Of a DNA stretch of 64,000 bases, positions 10,509 to 20,912 are shown piece after piece. This DNA is from Kaistia geumhonensis (GTDB taxonomy: Bacteria; Pseudomonadota; Alphaproteobacteria; Rhizobiales; Kaistiaceae), in contig NZ_JAUSWJ010000001.1 in the NCBI RefSeq assembly GCF_030815145.1, forward strand, positions 2,914,001 through 2,978,000. The letters are read 5' to 3'. Below the pieces are notes generated by a model. The model saw nothing but the letters and a program-made list of their open reading frames with translations, ran no database searches and had not been told where the DNA came from. A program made the position numbers and the translations under genes. Numbering within the stretch: position 1 is the first letter of the stretch; each line of letters begins with the position of its first letter.

Positions 10509-10537
10509 CCTCTCCCTCACGAAGGGGGAGGGCCGGG
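10509..10537. repeat. Palindromic intergenic repeat, copy 1
   Basis: Sequence of the type CCTCTCCC-loop-GGGGGAGGGCCGGG with an imperfect stem. It closely matches the copy at 10594-10622. GC-rich hairpin elements of this class are widespread between genes in Hyphomicrobiales chromosomes and act as REP-like repeats; assignment to a named family was not possible. Confidence 0.6.
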
Positions 10538-10593
10538 CGCGCACGTCATCGAAAGCCTGGCTTCGGTGGTCGGGCGCCCGGAGAGAAGCTCCT

Positions 10594-10622
10594 CCTCTCC
10601 CGCGAAGCGGGGGAGGGCCGGG
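10594..10622. repeat. Palindromic intergenic repeat, copy 2
   Basis: CCTCTCCCGC (10594-10603), loop GAA, GCGGGGGAGG (10607-10616): a 10-bp stem with one G-U pair, followed by GGGCCGGG as in copy 1, 85 bases upstream. Lies between rpsP and rimM, 40 bases before the rimM start, so it could affect processing or coupling in the operon. Confidence 0.65.
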
Positions 10623-10661
10623 GATGGGGCCTTGGCGCTCCTCCTGAAGTCGAGGTCTGCG

Positions 10662-11228
10662 TTGGCTGACGAACACCGCATCGTGCTCGGCCATTTCGGC
10701 GCTGCGCATGGCATCCGCGGCGAGGTGAAGGTGCTCGCCTATACCGAGGACCCGCTCGCCGTTGCCGACTATGGGCCGGTGACACTCGACGATGGCCGCA
10801 TCGTCGAATTCGTCTCGGTGCGGCCACAGGGCGACGGCGTCGTCGCCCGCGTCAAGGGCGTCGCAGACCGCAACGCCGCCGAACTGCTGCGCAATCGTCG
10901 CTTTTCCGTCGAGCGGGATGCCCTCCCGGCGCTCGAGGAGGAGGACGATTTCTATCATGCCGATCTTGTCGGCCTCAGGGCCGAACTCGAGGACGGCTCG
11001 CTCTTCGGCACCGTGATCGCGGTGCAGAACTTCGGAGCCGGCGATCTGCTCGAGATCCGGGCCTCCGAGGGCGGGCGCACCGTCTATCTCGCCTTCACAC
11101 GCGCCGTCGTGCCGGTCGTCGACGTCAAGGGCGGCCGTGTTGTCGTCGCGCCGCCGCCCGAGGTCGAGGCGCGCGGGGAGGGGGATGGCGAAGCAGACGG
11201 CGAGGGTGAAGCGGAGGATGCTCCGTGA
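10662..11228 (+). CDS. rimM: Ribosome maturation factor RimM
   Basis: RimM helps assemble the head of the 30S subunit by binding S19. The product starts [17 protein letters not shown] after a short leader, shows [14 protein letters not shown] and [10 protein letters not shown], and ends in an acidic Gly/Glu/Asp-rich tail. I chose TTG 10662 (188 residues) because GAGG lies six bases upstream and family similarity begins about five residues in; ATG 10566 in frame would add residues encoded by the intergenic repeat. The stop overlaps the trmD start by four bases. Confidence 0.9.
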   Translation: MADEHRIVLGHFGAAHGIRGEVKVLAYTEDPLAVADYGPVTLDDGRIVEFVSVRPQGDGVVARVKGVADRNAAELLRNRRFSVERDALPALEEEDDFYHADLVGLRAELEDGSLFGTVIAVQNFGAGDLLEIRASEGGRTVYLAFTRAVVPVVDVKGGRVVVAPPPEVEARGEGDGEADGEGEAEDAP

Positions 11229-11926
11229 CCGGTGCCGCGCCGTCGCGCTTCCGGGCCAGCATCCTCACCCTTTATCCGGAGATGTTTCCCGGTCCGCTCG
11301 GCGCCTCGCTGGCCGGCCGGGCGCTCGCCGAGGGCCTCTGGTCGCTCGAAGCGCATGACATCCGCGCCCACGCCACGTCGAAGCATCGCAATGTCGACGA
11401 CACGCCGGCCGGCGGTGGGCCGGGCATGGTGATGCGCGCCGACGTGCTCGGGCGCGCGATCGACGCCGTGGCACCGCCCGGCGACACGCGGCCCCGCCTC
11501 TTTATGAGCCCGCGCGGCCGGCCGCTCGATCAGCGGCGCGTGCGCGCGCTCGTCGAAGGCGAGGGCGTCGTCATTCTCTGCGGCCGCTTCGAGGGTGTCG
11601 ACGAACGGGTGATCGAGGGCCGGTCGCTGGAGGAGGTCTCGATCGGCGACTATGTCCTCTCGGGCGGCGAACTCGCGGCCATGGTGCTGGTCGATGCCGT
11701 CGTGCGCCTGTTGCCGGGCGTCATGGGCGCGACGGAGTCCGGCACCGAGGAGAGCTTCGAAAGCGGCCTGCTCGAATATCCGCACTATACGCGGCCGCGC
11801 GAATGGGAAGGCCGCACCATCCCCGAGGTCCTGCTCTCCGGCGATCACGCGGCGATCGCCCGCTGGCGCCGCGCCGAGGCGGAGCGGATCACGCGGCTCC
11901 GCCGTCCCGATCTGCTCGATCGGTGA
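11225..11926 (+). CDS. trmD: tRNA (guanine-N1)-methyltransferase TrmD
   Basis: TrmD methylates G37 of tRNAs reading CNN codons and prevents +1 frameshifting, using S-adenosylmethionine bound in a trefoil knot. Motifs: [24 protein letters not shown] and the knot segment [15 protein letters not shown]; 233 residues. Starts with GTG 11225 overlapping the rimM stop (GTGA), implying translational coupling. The usual next gene rplS is not found here; rplU follows after 186 bases. Confidence 0.96.
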   Translation: MTGAAPSRFRASILTLYPEMFPGPLGASLAGRALAEGLWSLEAHDIRAHATSKHRNVDDTPAGGGPGMVMRADVLGRAIDAVAPPGDTRPRLFMSPRGRPLDQRRVRALVEGEGVVILCGRFEGVDERVIEGRSLEEVSIGDYVLSGGELAAMVLVDAVVRLLPGVMGATESGTEESFESGLLEYPHYTRPREWEGRTIPEVLLSGDHAAIARWRRAEAERITRLRRPDLLDR

Positions 11927-11981
11927 GCCGGCGCCGCGGCGCCATCGGCGTCCGAAACGCTTGCTTCCGGCCGGTTTTGCC

Positions 11982-12009
11982 TTGACAGCGGCGCCTCCCG
12001 GCCTATAAA
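11982..12009 (+). promoter_or_regulatory. Sigma-70 promoter for rplU-rpmA
   Basis: TTGACA (11982-11987), 16-base spacer, TATAAA (12004-12009): the best-looking housekeeping promoter in the window. Transcription should begin near 12016, leaving a leader of about 97 bases before rplU. Confidence 0.8.
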
Positions 12010-12020
12010 GCGACCGATCC

Positions 12021-12050
12021 GGCGCGGTCTCCCGATCCCGCGCCGTTTTC
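12021..12050 (+). terminator. Hairpin plus short T run in the rplU leader (possible attenuator)
   Basis: GGCGCGG (12021-12027), 10-base loop, CCGCGCC (12038-12044), then GTTTTC. It starts within a few bases of the predicted transcript start of rplU-rpmA. A terminator-like hairpin here could attenuate transcription or simply stabilise the 5' end; L21 operon leaders in other bacteria are regulatory, but no alignment was possible. Confidence 0.4.
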
Positions 12051-12112
12051 ATTCGCAAACCTGACTGAAGAAGCTCGCCCTCAGAGGCGCGGCTGAACAA
12101 CTGGAAAGAACA

Positions 12113-12427
12113 ATGTTCGCAGTCATCAAGACGGGTGGCAAGCAGTACCGCGTTGCCCCCAACGAGAAGCTCAAGGTCGAGCTGCTGGCCGGTGAGGCTG
12201 GCGATTCGGTTTCCTTCGACGAAGTGCTGCTCGTCGGCGACGACGCCGGCGTGAAGGTCGGCGCCCCGACGGTGGCCGGCGCGCGCGTCCAGGCCGAGAT
12301 CGTCGAGCAGATCCGCACCCGCACGATCCTCGTCTTCAAGAAGCGCCGGCGTCAGAATTCGAAGCGCAGCCGCGGTCACCGTCAGTCGCTGACGGTCGTG
12401 AAGATCACCGGGATCGAGGCCGCCTGA
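12113..12427 (+). CDS. rplU: 50S ribosomal protein L21
   Basis: 104 residues, full length. Opens [14 protein letters not shown] and carries the [20 protein letters not shown]-binding loop of L21. Binds 23S rRNA in the presence of L20. Ribosome site GGAAAG lies six bases upstream. First gene of the rplU-rpmA operon, and the promoter above is well placed. Confidence 0.98.
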   Translation: MFAVIKTGGKQYRVAPNEKLKVELLAGEAGDSVSFDEVLLVGDDAGVKVGAPTVAGARVQAEIVEQIRTRTILVFKKRRRQNSKRSRGHRQSLTVVKITGIEAA

Positions 12428-12530
12428 CCGGACATTGCGTCCGAAGGCAGAGATTCATCGGCTCCGCGGCCCTCTTGGGTCCATGAGCCGTCGCCCGGAA
12501 CGGGCGATCGAAGAGAGACTGGAGTAGATC

Positions 12531-12803
12531 ATGGCACACAAGAAGGCAGGCGGTTCGTCGCGCAACGGCCGTGACTCGGCCGGCCGTCGTCTGGGCGTGA
12601 AGAAGTTCGGTGGCGAGTCTGTCGTCGCCGGCAACATCATTCTGCGCCAGCGTGGTACGCAGTGGCATCCCGGTACGGGTGTCGGCCTCGGCAAGGATCA
12701 CACGATCTTCGCCGTTGCGGATGGGAAGGTTGAGTTCCGCCGCAAAGCCAATGGCCGCACCTACGTATCCGTCGCCCCGGCGGCGATGGAGGCTGCAGAA
12801 TAA
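12531..12803 (+). CDS. rpmA: 50S ribosomal protein L27
   Basis: 90 residues, opening [20 protein letters not shown]; the N-terminal arm of L27 reaches the peptidyl-transferase centre. [17 protein letters not shown] is diagnostic. It starts with the short AHKK end rather than the cleaved Firmicutes-type extension. A strong terminator 65 bases downstream closes the operon. Confidence 0.98.
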   Translation: MAHKKAGGSSRNGRDSAGRRLGVKKFGGESVVAGNIILRQRGTQWHPGTGVGLGKDHTIFAVADGKVEFRRKANGRTYVSVAPAAMEAAE

Positions 12804-12867
12804 CCGGCCATTCCCATGGAACGCCGGTGTCGCATCGACCCGGTGGACCGTGACGGTCAAGGAACGA

Positions 12868-12896
12868 GGGGAGATGGGGCACCATCTCCCCTTTTT
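12868..12896 (+). terminator. Rho-independent terminator after rpmA
   Basis: Perfect 10-bp stem GGGGAGATGG (12868-12877) with CCATCTCCCC (12882-12891), loop GGCA, followed by TTTTT. Ends rplU-rpmA just before the GNAT genes. Confidence 0.92.
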
Positions 12897-12919
12897 CTTT
12901 GCCTGATCGGGAGGCACCT

Positions 12920-13562
12920 ATGCTTGAAGCGGACGAGACGAGCGAAGACGAGAGGCCGGTTCATGTCACCGGCCGGCTGGCATTGCGGCTGCCGCGGCAG
13001 CGCGATGCGGCGGCGCTGGCGATCGCCGTGGGCAACCCCCGTGTCGCGATGAGCCTTTTCGACGTGCCCTATCCCTATGCCCATGCCGACGCGGAAGGCT
13101 GGATCGAGCGGGCGCGGGTGCCGAGCCGGTCGCCCGGCACGACGCTGGTGGCGTTCCGTCACTGCGATGCGGCGCTGGTCGGCGCGGGATTCCATCGGCC
13201 GAGCGATGCCTGGCCGGATGGTTTCGAGCTCTCGTTCTGGGTTGCCGAGCCGTTCTGGGGCCGCGGCTTCGGCACCGAGATCGCGCATGCCGTCATCGAC
13301 GACGCCTTCGAGCGCGGCGGGGCGGAGCGGCTGTGGTGCGCGATCCGCGTCACCTCCGGCCCGGCGCGGCGGGTGGCCGAGAAGTGCGGCTTCCAGTTCC
13401 GCGACACGGGCCTCGTGCGCTCGCTTGCGACCCGAGGCACCGTTCCGGTCGAGCGCTTCGTGCTGGAGCGGCGGGTCTGGACCAGCCTCAAGGCCTGGGG
13501 CCGCGAGGCGTCCCGTCTCGGACGCGGCCCTGAAAGCGCAGGCGTGGAAGGACAGACGAGCG

Positions 13563-13573
<11 letters not shown>
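12920..13573 (+). CDS. GNAT family N-acetyltransferase (first of a tandem pair)
   Basis: 217 residues; RimJ/RimL-like GNAT fold. Seen: RLALRLPRQRDAAALA at the N-terminus, acetyl-CoA binding loop EPFWGRGFGTEIA (about 110-122), and the ARRVAEKCGFQF motif near the end of the fold; a 40-residue basic/polar tail follows. Substrate unknown; RimJ-like enzymes acetylate protein N-termini. ATG 12920 has GGGAGG five bases upstream; TTG 12899 in frame lies inside the terminator T run. It overlaps the next gene by 11 bases. Confidence 0.85.
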
Positions 13574-15145
<1,572 letters not shown>

Positions 15146-15190
15146 CCGGCGACATTCTCCCGAAGACCATCCGATGAAGGCGTCGCCGTC

Positions 15191-16378
15191 ATGACCGCCA
15201 CGATCCGTGAGCCCGAAATGCCCCTTACCGCCGCGCTGTCAGGCGCGGACGGGCAGTCGAAGCTGCGGCCTGAGAATTTCCGCCGCATCGTCATCAAGAT
15301 CGGCTCCGCGCTGCTCGTCGACCGGGCCAAGGGGGCGCTGCGCCAGGAATGGCTCGCCGCCTTCGTCGACGACGTCGCGGCGCTCGCCTCGGGCGGCCGC
15401 GAGGTGCTGATCGTCTCGTCCGGCGCCATTGCGCTCGGCCGCGGCGTGCTCGGTCTTCCCGCGGGCGTGCTCAAGCTCGAGGAGAGCCAGGCCGCGGCGG
15501 CGGTCGGCCAGATCGCGCTCGCCCGCGCCTATTCCGAGATGCTGGGCGGTCACGGCATCACGGCCGGCCAGATCCTCCTGACCCTCGGCGATACCGAGGA
15601 ACGGCGCCGCTATCTCAACGCCCGCTCGACGATCACCACGCTGCTGCGCATGGGCGCCATCCCGGTCATCAACGAGAACGATACCGTGGCGACCAGCGAG
15701 ATCCGCTATGGCGACAACGACCGCCTCGCGGCGCGCGTCGCCTCGATGATGGGCGCCGATCTGCTGGTGCTGCTCTCCGACATCGACGGGCTCTATACGG
15801 CGCCGCCGCATACGGACCCGTCCGCGCGGCTGATCCCTGTCGTCGAGCGGATCACGCCCGAGATCGAGGCGATGGCGGGCGGCGCGGCGTCGGAATATTC
15901 GCGCGGCGGCATGCGTACCAAGGTCGAGGCCGGCAAGATCGCGACGGTCGCCGGCTGCACCATGGTCATCACGCTCGGCAAGCCTCAGAACCCGCTGCGC
16001 CGGATCAGCGAGGGCGCCCCCGCGACCTGGTTCCTCGCCGAGGCCAATCCGGTGACGGCGCGCAAGAAGTGGATTTCCGGTCATCTCGAGCCGCGCGGCA
16101 CGCTGGCCATCGACGACGGCGCCGTGCGGGCGCTCCGGGCCGGCAAGAGCCTTCTCCCGGCCGGCGTCCGGCGGGTCGAGGGCCGCTTCCAGCGCGGCGA
16201 TACGATCGTGATCCTCGGCCCGGCGGGCGAGGAGATCGGCCGCGGCCTCGTCGCCTATGACGCGGCCGATGCCGAGCGGATCGCGGGCCGCAATTCGAGC
16301 GCGATCGAGGCGATCCTCGGCTATGCCGGCAGGACCGCCATGGTGCATCGCGACGACATGGTCCTTCGGGGCGAATAG
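15191..16378 (+). CDS. proB: Glutamate 5-kinase with PUA domain
   Basis: First step of proline synthesis: ATP-dependent phosphorylation of glutamate. The amino-acid kinase domain shows [33 protein letters not shown] and GDNDRLAA; a C-terminal PUA domain follows from about 290. 395 residues from ATG 15191, about 20 longer than usual at the N-terminus, so ATG 15221 (MPLTAALS) is an alternative. Followed 17 bases later by proA. Confidence 0.95.
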   Translation: MTATIREPEMPLTAALSGADGQSKLRPENFRRIVIKIGSALLVDRAKGALRQEWLAAFVDDVAALASGGREVLIVSSGAIALGRGVLGLPAGVLKLEESQAAAAVGQIALARAYSEMLGGHGITAGQILLTLGDTEERRRYLNARSTITTLLRMGAIPVINENDTVATSEIRYGDNDRLAARVASMMGADLLVLLSDIDGLYTAPPHTDPSARLIPVVERITPEIEAMAGGAASEYSRGGMRTKVEAGKIATVAGCTMVITLGKPQNPLRRISEGAPATWFLAEANPVTARKKWISGHLEPRGTLAIDDGAVRALRAGKSLLPAGVRRVEGRFQRGDTIVILGPAGEEIGRGLVAYDAADAERIAGRNSSAIEAILGYAGRTAMVHRDDMVLRGE

Positions 16379-16395
16379 GAAGACGGCAGGAGCCG

Positions 16396-17706
16396 ATGAT
16401 GAGCGTGACGGCGATCGACAGGAACATGTCCGGCGGCGAACGGGCCGACGACGTTCCGGCGGTGATGAACGATCTCGGACGGCGCGCCCGCGCCGCCGCG
16501 CGTCGCCTCGCCCTCGCCCCGCCGGAGCAGAAGAACGCCGCGCTCCGCGCCATGGCCGCCGCGCTCCGTGCCGATGCGTCGTCGATCCTAGAAGTCAACG
16601 CGCTCGACGTCGCCGATGTGAAGGCGTCAGGAGCGCTGCCCTCCTTCGTCGACCGCCTGACGCTCGATCAAAAGCGCATCGAGGCGATGGCGGCGGGCAT
16701 CGAGGAGATCGCGGCGCTGCCCGATCCCGTCGGCGTCGTCACCGCGCGCTGGGAGCGCCCGAACGGCCTCTGGCTGGAGCGTGTCTCGACGCCGCTCGGC
16801 GTCATCGGCATCATCTATGAGAGCCGGCCGAACGTCACCGCCGATGCCGGCGCGCTGTCGCTCAAGGCCGGCAACGCCTCGATCCTGCGCGGCGGCTCCG
16901 ATTCCTTCCGCTCTTCGCGGGCGATCCATGCCGCACTGCAGCGCGGGTTGGCCGAGGCGGGCCTGCCGGCCGACGCCATCCAGATGGTGCCGACCGCCGA
17001 CCGCGCCGCCGTCGGCGCCATGCTGTCCGGCCTTGCGGGCGCCATCGACGTCATCGTGCCGCGCGGCGGCAAGAGCCTGGTCGCCCGCGTCCAGGAGGAG
17101 GCGCGTGTCCCGGTCTTCGCCCATCTCGAAGGGATCGTGCACATCTATGTGCATGAGAAGGCCGAGCTTTCGATGGCCATCCCGCTGATCGTCAACGCCA
17201 AGATGCGGCGGACCGGCGTCTGCGGCGCGGCCGAGACGCTGCTCATCGACCGTGCCGTCGCCGCCGCCTATCTGCCGGCGATCGCCGAGGCGCTCGTGGC
17301 GGCGGGCTGCACGATCCGCGCCGATGCCGAGGCCCGCGCGCTGCTGCCGGAAGCCGAGCCCGCGTCGGAAGCCGACTGGTCGACGGAATATCTCGACAGC
17401 ATCATTTCGGTCCGCGTCGTCGGCGGGATCGACGAGGCGATCGACCATATCGAGCGCTATGGCTCGCACCATACCGACTGCATACTGACCGATGACGAGG
17501 CGGCCGCGGCGCGTTTCCTCGCCGAGGTGGATTCGGCGATCGTCATGCACAACGCCTCGACGCAGTTCGCCGATGGCGGCGAGTTCGGCTTCGGCGGCGA
17601 GATCGGCATCGCCACCGGCCGCATGCATGCCCGTGGTCCGGTCGGCACGGAGCAACTCACGTCGTTCAAATATCGCGTGCACGGCCGCGGGCAGATGCGG
17701 CCGTGA
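16396..17706 (+). CDS. proA: Gamma-glutamyl phosphate reductase
   Basis: Second step of proline synthesis, NADPH reduction of glutamyl-5-phosphate to the semialdehyde. 436 residues; motifs [35 protein letters not shown], the catalytic cysteine in [13 protein letters not shown] and the C-terminal [20 protein letters not shown]. Two adjacent ATGs (16396 and 16399) are possible starts. The stop overlaps nadD. Confidence 0.97.
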   Translation: MMSVTAIDRNMSGGERADDVPAVMNDLGRRARAAARRLALAPPEQKNAALRAMAAALRADASSILEVNALDVADVKASGALPSFVDRLTLDQKRIEAMAAGIEEIAALPDPVGVVTARWERPNGLWLERVSTPLGVIGIIYESRPNVTADAGALSLKAGNASILRGGSDSFRSSRAIHAALQRGLAEAGLPADAIQMVPTADRAAVGAMLSGLAGAIDVIVPRGGKSLVARVQEEARVPVFAHLEGIVHIYVHEKAELSMAIPLIVNAKMRRTGVCGAAETLLIDRAVAAAYLPAIAEALVAAGCTIRADAEARALLPEAEPASEADWSTEYLDSIISVRVVGGIDEAIDHIERYGSHHTDCILTDDEAAAARFLAEVDSAIVMHNASTQFADGGEFGFGGEIGIATGRMHARGPVGTEQLTSFKYRVHGRGQMRP

Positions 17707-18341
17707 CCGAGGCTGACGCCGCCGAAAGGCTGCCGGCCTCGGCGCTCCGCCTGCCGTTCGCGATGCGTGGCCAGCGCATCGGCCTGTTCGGAGGGTCCTT
17801 CGATCCGCCGCACCGGGGCCATCTGATGCTGAGCCGGATGGCGCTGACGCGCCTCGGGCTCGACGCCGTCTGGTGGCTGGTGACGCCGGGCAACCCTTTG
17901 AAGGGCCACCAGCCCGGCGCACTGGCGCGCCGGATCGCGGCCGCGAAGGCGATGGCGCGTGATCCGCGCATCGTGGTGACGGCGGTCGAGGCCGCGCTCC
18001 ACACGCGCTACACCGCCGACACGCTCTCGCTTCTGTCGGCGCGGCTCCCTGGCGTCGACCTCGTCTGGCTGATGGGCGCGGACAATCTCGTGCAGTTCGA
18101 CCGCTGGCGCGACTGGCGGCGCATCGCCGCGACCATGCCCTTCGCCGTCTATGACCGGCCGGGCAGCACGCTGCGGGCGATCGCCTCGCCGGCGGCGCGG
18201 ACGCTCGCGCGCTACCGGCTGGACGAACGCGACGCCGCCCTGTTGCCGGGAACGACACCCCCGGCCTGGGTGTTTCTGCACGGGCCCCTGGTATCGCTTT
18301 CCTCGACCGCGCTCCGCGCCGGCGGAACGACGAAGTCTTGA
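17703..18341 (+). CDS. nadD: Nicotinate-nucleotide adenylyltransferase
   Basis: NadD adenylates nicotinate mononucleotide in NAD synthesis. The nucleotidyltransferase signature [15 protein letters not shown] begins near residue 25, followed by [11 protein letters not shown] and the C-terminal SLSSTALR (ISSTxIR-type) motif. GTG 17703 overlapping the proA stop gives 212 residues; ATG 17763 ([11 protein letters not shown]) would remove a nonconserved 20-residue leader and is a plausible alternative. Confidence 0.93.
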   Translation: MTEADAAERLPASALRLPFAMRGQRIGLFGGSFDPPHRGHLMLSRMALTRLGLDAVWWLVTPGNPLKGHQPGALARRIAAAKAMARDPRIVVTAVEAALHTRYTADTLSLLSARLPGVDLVWLMGADNLVQFDRWRDWRRIAATMPFAVYDRPGSTLRAIASPAARTLARYRLDERDAALLPGTTPPAWVFLHGPLVSLSSTALRAGGTTKS

Positions 18342-18366
18342 AAGCGTCACCGGCTCGTGCCTATCT
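18338..18366 (+). promoter_or_regulatory. Candidate promoter for rsfS-rlmH
   Basis: TTGAAA (18338-18343, overlapping the nadD stop), 17-base spacer, CTATCT (18361-18366). Would drive rsfS, rlmH and possibly the envelope genes beyond. Confidence 0.5.
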
Positions 18367-18495
18367 TGAGTGCATGCGGCTTGCTGAGCCGCGGGGAGCG
18401 AGACCGTATCAGCCCATGATCGGGGCAGGCGCGCCTGATGGCGAAAGGACCAACCACTGACGACGGCAATCCAAACCGAGGCCGCGACTGATCGC

Positions 18496-18912
18496 ATGCC
18501 TCAAAAGACGGCGGTTCGCCGGCAGATTGCGGCGGACGACGTTCTCAAAGCCATCCTCGAGAGCCTCGACGACTCGAAGGCCGAGGACATCGTATCGATC
18601 GACATCGCGGGCAAATCGGCACTGGCGGACTACATGGTCGTCGCCACGGGCCGGTCGCAGCGTCATGTCGGCGCCATCGCGGATCATCTCGACCGCGACA
18701 TCGTGGCGGCCGGCGGTCGTGTCGGCAGCATCGAGGGCATGCCCCATTGCGATTGGGTGCTGATCGATGCCGGCGACGTGATCGTCCATGTCTTCCGCCC
18801 CGAGGTCCGCAGCTTCTACAATCTCGAGAAGATGTGGTCCGCCGAGTCGGCTGAAAGCGGCCGTCCCGCGCTGAAGGCGCCCAAGGCCGTGAGCGAGGCG
18901 CCGGAGGCCTGA
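18496..18912 (+). CDS. rsfS: Ribosomal silencing factor RsfS
   Basis: 138 residues from ATG 18496. The DUF143/RsfS core is clear: DDSKAEDIVSIDIAGKSALADYMVVATGRS and DWVLIDAGDVIVHVF. RsfS binds L14 and blocks subunit joining in starvation. The start is uncertain: in-frame CTG 18457 would add 13 residues and has a much better ribosome site (GAAAGGA at 18443-18449) than ATG 18496, where only GAGG 14 bases away is available. The usual rsfS-rlmH pair follows. Confidence 0.93.
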   Translation: MPQKTAVRRQIAADDVLKAILESLDDSKAEDIVSIDIAGKSALADYMVVATGRSQRHVGAIADHLDRDIVAAGGRVGSIEGMPHCDWVLIDAGDVIVHVFRPEVRSFYNLEKMWSAESAESGRPALKAPKAVSEAPEA

Positions 18913-18926
18913 GCCTCCGGAAACCG

Positions 18927-19406
18927 ATGCAGATCACGATCGCCGCCGTGGGCCGGCTGAAGGCCGGTCCCGAGCGCGAGCTTTTCGACCGCTATATCGA
19001 GCGCGCCGGGCAGACCGGCCGCGCTCTTGGCCTGAGCGTGCGTCTGCGCGAGCTCGGCGAGAGCCGGGCGCAGCGCGCGGACGAGCGCATGGCGCAGGAA
19101 GCGGCGGCGCTCCTTGAGCTCGTGCCCGACGGGGCACGGTTGCTCGCTCTCGATGAGCGCGGCGAAACGATGACCAGCGACGCTTTCGCCGGCTGGCTCG
19201 GCCGCGAGCGCGACGGCGGCCAGCGCGAGATCGTCCTCGCCATCGGCGGCGCCGACGGACATGGCGCCGCGGTGCGCAGCCGGGCCGACCGGCTGCTGGC
19301 CTTCGGGGCGATGACCTGGCCGCACCAGCTGGTCCGCATTCTCCTCGCCGAGCAGGTCTATCGCGCGACGACCATTCTCTCGGGCCACCCCTATCATCGC
19401 GCCTGA
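18927..19406 (+). CDS. rlmH: 23S rRNA (pseudouridine-1915-N3)-methyltransferase RlmH
   Basis: 159 residues, full length. SPOUT methyltransferase modifying helix 69 of 23S rRNA on assembled ribosomes. Motifs: MQITIAAVGRLKAGPERELF, ALDERGETMTSDAFA, VLAIGGADG and the knot end TWPHQLVRILLAEQVYRA. Fourteen bases after rsfS. Confidence 0.97.
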   Translation: MQITIAAVGRLKAGPERELFDRYIERAGQTGRALGLSVRLRELGESRAQRADERMAQEAAALLELVPDGARLLALDERGETMTSDAFAGWLGRERDGGQREIVLAIGGADGHGAAVRSRADRLLAFGAMTWPHQLVRILLAEQVYRATTILSGHPYHRA

Positions 19407-19529
19407 CGCCGGCGCCTTTCCCGGTTGCCCGGGCGGCGTCCAGCTTCGGCCGCAATTGGCGCGCAGCATGCATGATGTGTCCGGCGGCGCGGGTGTCGCC
19501 GTTTCCGGTGTCCGCTTCCGGGCCCTTCC

Positions 19530-20912
19530 TTGATCCGAACGCTGCCGCTTCCGCTCCACATCCTGCTCGTCGCCGTCTTGACGGTCGCCGGTCTCGCCGG
19601 TGGTCCCGCGCTGCTGCGTGCCCAGACGGAGGCGCCGGACGGGGCCGCGGCTGCGGAACCGGCCGCCACGACGCCGCCGACGGAGCAGGACGAGCGCAGC
19701 AAGCGCCGCGCCGAACTCGACGCCATCACACACGACATCCAAGTCACCCGCGAACGGCAGGATGCGCTGAAGGCGGAGATCGACAAGCTCGACAAGGACA
19801 GCGCCTCGCTGGCGCAGAGCATGGTCGAGACTGGCGAGCGGGCGGCCCAGCTCGAGAGGCAGCTCGACGAGGCCGAGGCGCGGATGGGCGGCCTGCTGGA
19901 CGAGGAAAGCGGCGTGCGCGCCTCGCTGGCCACTCGGCGCAGCGTGCTCGCCAATGTGCTGGCGGCGCTGCAGCGCATGGGGCGCAAGCCACCGCCGGCG
20001 ATCGTCGTTCGACCGGAGGACGCGCTAGCCGCCGTGCGCAGCGCCATGCTGCTCGGCGCCGTCGTTCCCGAACTGCGCACCGAGGCGGCGGCGCTCTCGA
20101 GCGACCTCCAGCATCTCCTGGCGCTCAAGGAGGAGAAGGCGCGCGAGCGCGATCGCGTCCGGGCCGATGCCACGGCGCTCGCCGAGGAGCGGACGCGCAT
20201 CGAACTGCTGGCTGCCGAGAAGAAGAAGGCGCGTGCGGACTCCGAGCAGCTGCTTTCCGAGGAACAGAAGCGCGCCGAGGCGCTGGCGGCGCAGGCGTCA
20301 AGCCTGCAGGACCTGATCGACACGCTCGAGAAGCAGGTCGTCGCGTCGGCTGACGCCGCGGCTGCGGCCAAGGCTGCCGAGGCGAAGAACCAGGCGGCAG
20401 TGGAATCGGGGTCGGCCCCACGCCGGCCCGACAATCTCGGCGCCGCCAACCGCATCGAGCCGGCCGTCGCCTTCGCCGATACGCGCGGCCTGCTGCCGCG
20501 TCCGGTGAACGGCGCCGAGGTCAAGGGCTTCGGCGAGGATGACGGGCTCGGCGGGACCACGGCGGGCATCCAGATCGCGACGCGCGGCGGCGCCGGCGTT
20601 TCCTCGCCCAGCGATGGCTGGGTGGTCTATGCCGGCCCGTTCCGCTCCTACGGGCAACTCTTGATCATCAATGCCGGGGGCGGATATCATGTCCTCTTGG
20701 CAGGCATGGAGCGGATCAACGTCGAACTGGGGCAATTCGTTCTCGCGGGCGAGCCTGTCGGCGTGATGGGCAACCGCCAGCTCGCGAGCGTCGGCGCCGA
20801 GGGGACTGGCGTCCAGCAGCCCCTGCTCTATGTCGAATTCAGAAAAGACGGAACTTCGATCGACCCGGCCCCATGGTGGGCGCGGTCCAGCGACGAAAAG
20901 GTTGGCGGATGA
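19530..20912 (+). CDS. EnvC-like murein hydrolase activator with degenerate LytM domain
   Basis: 460 residues with a signal peptide (hydrophobic core about 5-25), a long coiled coil (about 50-270) and a C-terminal LytM/M23-type domain (about 320-455). The catalytic zinc ligands of active M23 enzymes are not preserved: the HxxxD site is replaced in the GTTAGIQIATRG segment, and the final HxH position reads LYVEF. That pattern is typical of EnvC/NlpD-type activators of septal amidases rather than endopeptidases. Start is TTG 19530, chosen because it gives a complete signal peptide. Ends overlapping ctpA by four bases. Confidence 0.85.
   Translation: MIRTLPLPLHILLVAVLTVAGLAGGPALLRAQTEAPDGAAAAEPAATTPPTEQDERSKRRAELDAITHDIQVTRERQDALKAEIDKLDKDSASLAQSMVETGERAAQLERQLDEAEARMGGLLDEESGVRASLATRRSVLANVLAALQRMGRKPPPAIVVRPEDALAAVRSAMLLGAVVPELRTEAAALSSDLQHLLALKEEKARERDRVRADATALAEERTRIELLAAEKKKARADSEQLLSEEQKRAEALAAQASSLQDLIDTLEKQVVASADAAAAAKAAEAKNQAAVESGSAPRRPDNLGAANRIEPAVAFADTRGLLPRPVNGAEVKGFGEDDGLGGTTAGIQIATRGGAGVSSPSDGWVVYAGPFRSYGQLLIINAGGGYHVLLAGMERINVELGQFVLAGEPVGVMGNRQLASVGAEGTGVQQPLLYVEFRKDGTSIDPAPWWARSSDEKVGG

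Noticed and set aside
12899-12919. TTG start for the first GNAT gene
   Set aside because: It lies in the T run of the rpmA terminator; ATG 12920 has a well-spaced GGGAGG.
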